A stretch of DNA of 64,000 bases from Luteibacter sp. (GTDB lineage Bacteria; Pseudomonadota; Gammaproteobacteria; Xanthomonadales; Rhodanobacteraceae), in the NCBI RefSeq assembly GCF_009912395.1, contig NZ_WNDO01000019.1, positions 1-64,000 of the forward strand. The letters run 5' to 3'. Positions 59,427 to 64,000 of this stretch are shown here, piece after piece. How positions within the stretch are numbered: the first letter of the stretch is position 1; each line of letters begins with the position of its first letter. The notes under the pieces were generated by a model, which ran no database searches, was not told the DNA's origin, and was given only the letters and a program-made list of their open reading frames with translations. The position numbers were made by a program, and so were the translations under genes.

Positions 59427-61727
59427 ATGGCCTTCATCAAGAGCCGCAAGCACGCCGCTCCCGCCGCGCGCACCGTCGGTGCCGCCGTCCTGCTGACCCT
59501 GGCGCATGGCGCCACCGCCGCCGATGCACCGCCGCAGCAGGTCAAGCTCAACGACGCCCAGGCCCTGCCTGGCATGCAGGTGGATGCCGACCGCTCCTCC
59601 GACTATCGCGTGGAGAAGGTCTCCTCGCCCAAGTTCACCCAGTCCCTGCTCGACACCACCCAGACCATCCAAGTGATCGGCAAGGAGCTGATCCAGCAGC
59701 AGGGCGCCACCACGCTGACCGAGGCGCTGCGCAACAGCCCGGGCGTGGGCACCTTCTTCGTGGGCGAGAACGGCTCGACCAGCACCGGCGATTCGATCTA
59801 TATGCGCGGTTTCGATACCTCGGGCAGCATCTTCGTCGACGGCGCCCGCGACATCGGTACCGTGTCGCGCGACGTGTTCAACATCGAACAGGTGGAAGTG
59901 ACCAAGGGTCCGGACGGTACGGAATACGGCCGCACCGCTCCGACCGGCGCGGTCAACCTCGTGACCAAGCAGCCCGTGCTCGGCAATGGCGTGTCCGGCT
60001 CTGTGCAGGTCGGCAGCGGCCAGCGTCGCCGCGCCACCGCCGACTGGAACCAGTCGCTCGACGGCGACAAGGCCTTCCGCCTCAACGTCATGAACCAGGA
60101 CAGCGGCGTCTACGGCCGCGACCGTGTGAAGAACGATCGCTGGGGCTTCGCCCCCTCGCTGGCCTTCGGCCTGGGCACGCCTACGCGCGTCTACCTCGAC
60201 TACCTGCACATCAAGCAGAACAACCGCCCGGACGGCGGCGTGCCGACCATCGGCCTGCCCGGCTACACCAGCCCGGACAAGCGCGGCTTCCTCAACGACG
60301 CCGCCAAGGTCGACCCGAGCAACTACTACGGTACCGACCAGGACCACGACCATGTCACGCAGGACATGTTCACGGTGATCGTCGAGCACGACTTCAACGA
60401 GAACGTGGCGCTGCACAACACCACGCGCTGGGGTCGCACCACGCAGGATTACCTGCTCACCTCGTTCATGGGTGCCTCGACGAACCTGCTCACGCCGAAC
60501 CCGACGGATCCGTCCACCTGGACGATCACGCGCAACCTGCCCACGTTCAAGCACCAGTCCAACCGCATCGCCACCAACCAGACCAACGTCACCGCTCACG
60601 TGGGCGACGGTCCGGTCACCCAGGACATCAGCGCCGGCATCGAGCTGACCCAGGAAACCGCACGCATCATCGGCCTGGGCGCGCTCAACGGCAGCACCTG
60701 GGCCGCGGCCAACCTCTATCACCCGAACTCGCACGTGCGCGGCCTCAACTACGGTGAAACCGGCGCGCGCAGCCAGGGCAAGACGAACACCGCCGCCGCC
60801 TACTTCTTCGATACCGTGAAGTTCGGCGAGCACTGGCAGGTAAATGCCGGCGTGCGCCTGGACCACTACAAGACCGACTTCGACAGCCTCGTCGCCTGCG
60901 GCGTCCGCGGCGCACCCGCCTGCGGACGCCTGCCCACCGGCGCCATCGTGCCGGGCGTGGACGCGAAGAAGAGCGACAACCTGGTGAACTACAAGGTCGG
61001 CGTGCTCTACAAGCCCACCGCCAACGGCAGCATCTACGTCAACTTCGCCCAGTCACAGGAGCCGCCGGGCGGCAACACGCTGACGCTGTCGTCGTCGGCC
61101 AACAGCGCCGACAACCCGCTGTTCGATCCGCAGAAGGCGCGCACCGCCGAAATCGGCACGAAGTGGGATCTACTCGACCAGCGCCTGCTCGTCACCGCCG
61201 CGCTGTACCGCACCACCGTCACCAACGAAGTGGTGCAGGACCCGACCGACCTGCAGTACTACCAGGTGGGCAAGAAACGCGTGCAGGGCGTGGAGATTTC
61301 CGCGATCGGCAAGATCACCGAGAACTGGGCCGTCACGGCTGGCTTCACCACCATGGACGCCTCCGTGAAGAAGGGCCAGGTGGTCTCGGCCGACGGCTCG
61401 GAAGACCTGGCGTACACGCCCGACAAGGCGTTCACGGCGTGGACCACGTACCACCTGCCGTTCAACCTCACCATCGGCGGCGGCGCGCGTTACTCGGGCG
61501 AACTCAAGCGCGGCACCGACGGCGCGGTGGGCACCCCGGCCTACACCCAGGCCTACTGGGTCTTCGACGCGATGGCCAGCTACCCGATCAACCGTCACTT
61601 CGACCTGCAGCTCAACGTCTACAACCTGTTCGACAAGACCTACGTGTCGGCGATCAACAAGAGCGGCTATCGTTACACCCCGTCCACGCCGCGTTCGGCG
61701 ATGCTCACGGCCAACGTCCGCTTCTGA
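59427..61727 (+). CDS. TonB-dependent siderophore receptor (Fiu-like, catecholate)
   Basis: The 766-residue outer membrane receptor has a signal peptide to about residue 32, a plug domain (TQTIQVIGKELIQQQGATTL, GDSIYMRGFDTSGSIFVDG, VEVTKGPDGTEYGR) and a 22-strand barrel ending in the outer-membrane signature (SAMLTANVRF, terminal Phe). The plug start and the piuC gene next door are typical of Fiu/PiuA receptors for monomeric catechol-iron complexes. Energised by TonB. A Fur-like site is upstream. Confidence 0.93.
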   Translation: MAFIKSRKHAAPAARTVGAAVLLTLAHGATAADAPPQQVKLNDAQALPGMQVDADRSSDYRVEKVSSPKFTQSLLDTTQTIQVIGKELIQQQGATTLTEALRNSPGVGTFFVGENGSTSTGDSIYMRGFDTSGSIFVDGARDIGTVSRDVFNIEQVEVTKGPDGTEYGRTAPTGAVNLVTKQPVLGNGVSGSVQVGSGQRRRATADWNQSLDGDKAFRLNVMNQDSGVYGRDRVKNDRWGFAPSLAFGLGTPTRVYLDYLHIKQNNRPDGGVPTIGLPGYTSPDKRGFLNDAAKVDPSNYYGTDQDHDHVTQDMFTVIVEHDFNENVALHNTTRWGRTTQDYLLTSFMGASTNLLTPNPTDPSTWTITRNLPTFKHQSNRIATNQTNVTAHVGDGPVTQDISAGIELTQETARIIGLGALNGSTWAAANLYHPNSHVRGLNYGETGARSQGKTNTAAAYFFDTVKFGEHWQVNAGVRLDHYKTDFDSLVACGVRGAPACGRLPTGAIVPGVDAKKSDNLVNYKVGVLYKPTANGSIYVNFAQSQEPPGGNTLTLSSSANSADNPLFDPQKARTAEIGTKWDLLDQRLLVTAALYRTTVTNEVVQDPTDLQYYQVGKKRVQGVEISAIGKITENWAVTAGFTTMDASVKKGQVVSADGSEDLAYTPDKAFTAWTTYHLPFNLTIGGGARYSGELKRGTDGAVGTPAYTQAYWVFDAMASYPINRHFDLQLNVYNLFDKTYVSAINKSGYRYTPSTPRSAMLTANVRF

Positions 61728-61747
61728 TCGCTTCGAGGTAAGCCGCC

Positions 61748-62428
61748 ATGCTCCTGCACATCCCCGAGGTCCTGAGCACGTCGCAGGTCGCGGATATGCG
61801 CAGGCGCATGGACGCCGCCGAATGGACCGATGGTCGCCAGACCGTCGGTCCGCAAGGCGCGAAGGTGAAACGCAACCTGCAGCTGCCCGACGCGTCGCCG
61901 CTGCGCAAGGAACTGGGCGACTTGGTCGTGGCCGCCCTCGCCCGCCATCCGCTCTATCATGCCGCCGCGCTGCCGCTGCGCACGCTGTCGCCGCGCTTCA
62001 ACCGCTACGAAGGTGGCGGCGAATACGGGTTCCACATCGACGGTGCGGTGATGGCCAGCGGGCATGGCGATACCCACATCCGCAGCGACATCTCCTGCAC
62101 GCTGTTCCTCTCCGATCCGGAGGAATACGACGGCGGCGAACTGATCGTCAGCGACACCTACGGCGAGCACGAGGTGAAGCTGCCCGCCGGCGACGCCATC
62201 GTGTATCCGTCGTCGAGCCTGCATCGCGTCACGCCCGTCACCCGTGGCGCCCGCGTGGCTTCGTTCTTCTGGGTGCAGAGCATGGTCCGCGACGACGGCA
62301 CCCGGCGCCTGCTGCTGGAGATGGATACGGCGATCCGCAAACTCTCCGCCGACGGTGCCGACCCGGCCTCGATCCTCCAGCTCAGCGGGGTGTACCACAA
62401 CCTGCTCCGTCGCTGGGCCGAGGTCTAA
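61748..62428 (+). CDS. piuC: PiuC, Fe(II)/2-oxoglutarate PKHD-type dioxygenase
   Basis: The 226-residue protein has the iron ligands in GFHIDGAVM (His-x-Asp) and [14 protein letters not shown] (distal His, and Arg that binds 2-oxoglutarate). It begins [10 protein letters not shown] as PiuC/YbiX proteins do. It lies 20 bases after the receptor and is its standard partner in iron uptake; what it hydroxylates is unknown. Normal length. Confidence 0.95.
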   Translation: MLLHIPEVLSTSQVADMRRRMDAAEWTDGRQTVGPQGAKVKRNLQLPDASPLRKELGDLVVAALARHPLYHAAALPLRTLSPRFNRYEGGGEYGFHIDGAVMASGHGDTHIRSDISCTLFLSDPEEYDGGELIVSDTYGEHEVKLPAGDAIVYPSSSLHRVTPVTRGARVASFFWVQSMVRDDGTRRLLLEMDTAIRKLSADGADPASILQLSGVYHNLLRRWAEV

Positions 62429-62515
62429 GTCACGGCCGGAAGGCCAAAAAAGGTAGGCAGGGGACCCTCGGGGGCGGATAATTGGCGCCCCTTGATGTAG
62501 CGGCTATCCCCACGC

Positions 62516-64000
62516 ATGTTCCAACCCGGTCAACGCTGGATTTCCACCGCCGAGCCTGAGCTCGGCCTCGGCACCATTCTTCGCGTCGAAGGACGCGGCG
62601 TGCAGGTGCTTTTCGCCAAGGCGGGCGTGCTGCGCCCCTACGCCGTCGACAGCGCCCCCCTGGTGCGCGCGGAGTTCCGCGCCGGGCAACGCGTCTCCGG
62701 CAAGGGCATCGCCTTTCTTGTCGAACGAGTGGAAGAACGTGAGGGCCTGCTGGTCTACCGCGGCGAAGGTCGCGAACTGGAAGAAGGCCAGCTCGACGAC
62801 GAACAGGCCATGTCGCAGGCCGACGACCGCCTGATCGGAGGCCGCACGGAACCCAACGACCGCTTCGACCTGCGCCTGGAAGCCCTGCGCCGCCGTGCTA
62901 ACGCCCGTCGCTCGCCGGCCTGGGGCCTGGAATCCTCCCGCATCGGCCTCGTACCGCACCAGTTGCGTGTGGCCGGCATCGCCGCCGCCCGTCGACCGCC
63001 GCGCGTGCTGCTCGCCGACGAGGTGGGCCTGGGCAAGACCATCGAAGCCGGCATGATCCTCGCCCGCCAGCTCGCCACCGGCCGCGCCGGCCGCGTGCTG
63101 TTGCTGCTGCCCGAGACGCTGGTCTACCAGTGGTTCGTGGAACTGCTGCGCCGCTTCAACCTGTCCTTCGCGATCTTCGATGAAGAGCGCTGCGAGGCCA
63201 TCGAGCAGGGCAACGACGGACGCAATCCGTTCGAGGACGAACAGCTCGTCATCGCCGACTTCGCCTTCCTGGAAAGCGCGCCGCGCCGCGCGCGCCAGCT
63301 GGTCGAGGCCGGTTGGGACCTGATCGTGGTCGACGAGGCACACCACCTCGCATGGACACCCGAAGGCGCCAGCCCGCGCTACCTCCTCGTGGAGGAACTG
63401 GCCGCGGCGACGCCGGGCGTGATCCTGCTGACCGCCACGCCGGAACAGCTCGGCCGCGCGGGTCACTTCGCCCGCCTGCGCCTGCTCGACCCGCAGCGCT
63501 ATAGCGACCTGGACGCCTACCTGGCCGAATCCACCGGCTACGGGCCGCTGTCGGACCTCGCCAGCGCCCTCGCCGAAGGCAAGGCGCTCGACGCCGACCA
63601 GCGTGCCCTGCTCGCCCAGCGCTTCAAGGGCGACCGCGAACTGGCCCACCTGATCGACAAGCCCAACGCGGGCAACGCGCTGCTTGCCGCGCTGATCGAC
63701 CGCCACGGCACCGGCCGTGCCATGTTCCGCAACCGCCGTGCGGGCATCGGCGGCTTTCCCCGCCGCGTACCGGAGATCCTCGCGATCGATCCGGACGCCC
63801 TGCCGCCCGGCCGTCGCGACGCCCTGCTCGCCGAATTCCGTTCCGATATCCAGCAGCCGCCGTCGCCGCTGGAATACGACTACAACGACGATCCTCGCCT
63901 GGCGGCGCTGATCGGCCTGCTGGACGCCCATCCGTCCGACAAATTCCTCCTGCTCTGCCGCAGCCAGTCCAAGGTGCTCGCCATCGAGGACGCCCTGCGC
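62516..64000 (+). CDS. rapA: RapA, RNA polymerase-associated helicase (partial at window edge)
   Basis: The first 495 residues are seen, open to the end of the window. It begins MFQPGQRWISTAEPELGLG with the tandem Tudor-like N-terminal domain (1-105), then the SNF2 ATPase with Walker A LADEVGLGKTIEAG (about 165-178), DEAH box IVVDEAHHLAW (about 275) and LLTATPEQLG. RapA recycles RNA polymerase after transcription. The second RecA lobe and the C-terminal domain lie outside. Start chosen from family match. An 87-base gap separates it from piuC. Confidence 0.94.
   Translation, partial: MFQPGQRWISTAEPELGLGTILRVEGRGVQVLFAKAGVLRPYAVDSAPLVRAEFRAGQRVSGKGIAFLVERVEEREGLLVYRGEGRELEEGQLDDEQAMSQADDRLIGGRTEPNDRFDLRLEALRRRANARRSPAWGLESSRIGLVPHQLRVAGIAAARRPPRVLLADEVGLGKTIEAGMILARQLATGRAGRVLLLLPETLVYQWFVELLRRFNLSFAIFDEERCEAIEQGNDGRNPFEDEQLVIADFAFLESAPRRARQLVEAGWDLIVVDEAHHLAWTPEGASPRYLLVEELAAATPGVILLTATPEQLGRAGHFARLRLLDPQRYSDLDAYLAESTGYGPLSDLASALAEGKALDADQRALLAQRFKGDRELAHLIDKPNAGNALLAALIDRHGTGRAMFRNRRAGIGGFPRRVPEILAIDPDALPPGRRDALLAEFRSDIQQPPSPLEYDYNDDPRLAALIGLLDAHPSDKFLLLCRSQSKVLAIEDALR

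Noticed and set aside
62504-63931. A 475-codon minus-strand frame at the right edge
   Set aside because: The plus strand here encodes RapA with Walker A and DEAH motifs, open to the window edge; the minus frame is its shadow.
1-64000. tRNA, rRNA or prophage genes
   Set aside because: No tRNA cloverleaf, rRNA stretch, integrase or phage structural gene was recognised on reading either strand; a covariance-model scan would be needed to be certain.

Overview
The window is high-GC gammaproteobacterial chromosome of the order Xanthomonadales. By gene content and neighbourhood it is most like Rhodanobacteraceae (Luteibacter/Dyella type). This rests on gene families, pqiA-pqiA-pqiB-pqiC and metX-metB-hom order, a SAM-I riboswitch before metX, and dispersed GTAGGAGCGCGC palindromes; no 16S or tRNA gene is present to confirm it. 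Almost everything is core chromosome. The exception is the first 2.4 kb, which is AT-richer and looks acquired.

Left edge (1-2460): the end of an IS3-family element, a small membrane protein, a broken second copy of the 3' end of the neighbouring reductase gene, and a possible toxin-tail/immunity remnant. From 2460 to 7010 a five-gene leftward operon (PepSY protein, DUF2271, DUF4198, ApbE, membrane flavodoxin reductase) encodes an extracytosolic flavin-based electron transfer system. The DUF2271 protein carries an ApbE-type flavinylation motif. A two-component system diverges from it (7169-9254).

From 9346 to 15220: a hydrolase/EamA/EamA/DegT cluster, a 147-bp repeat array, tsaB-creD and a secreted cupin. 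From 15228 to 24415: a DinG/YoaA-type helicase, valS, holC-pepA and lptF-lptG. From 24443 to 32703: a propeller-type hybrid sensor kinase, then two paralogous DUF697 GTPases bracketing yceI-cytochrome b561-yceI.

From 32795 to 46486: a glutaredoxin-like protein, sdaA, a secreted unknown, an amino acid permease, a second repeat array, the methionine operon metX-metB-hom with its promoter, MetJ-like boxes, SAM-I riboswitch and RBS-masking hairpin, a divergent cysteine synthase, the pqi lipid-transport operon and cnoX. From 46603 to 64000: a DUF4442 protein, M61, M14 and M13 peptidases, a second two-component system, a phosphoesterase/Tat-laccase pair with a Pho-box-like site, a Fur-linked siderophore receptor with piuC, and the start of rapA.

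Two repeat families mark the gene borders. Eight GTAGGAGCGCGC palindromes sit almost only between convergent gene ends, and four genes take their TAG stop from the palindrome edge. A longer 147-bp unit with two hairpins occurs as short arrays at three places. No CRISPR, prophage, rRNA or tRNA was seen.
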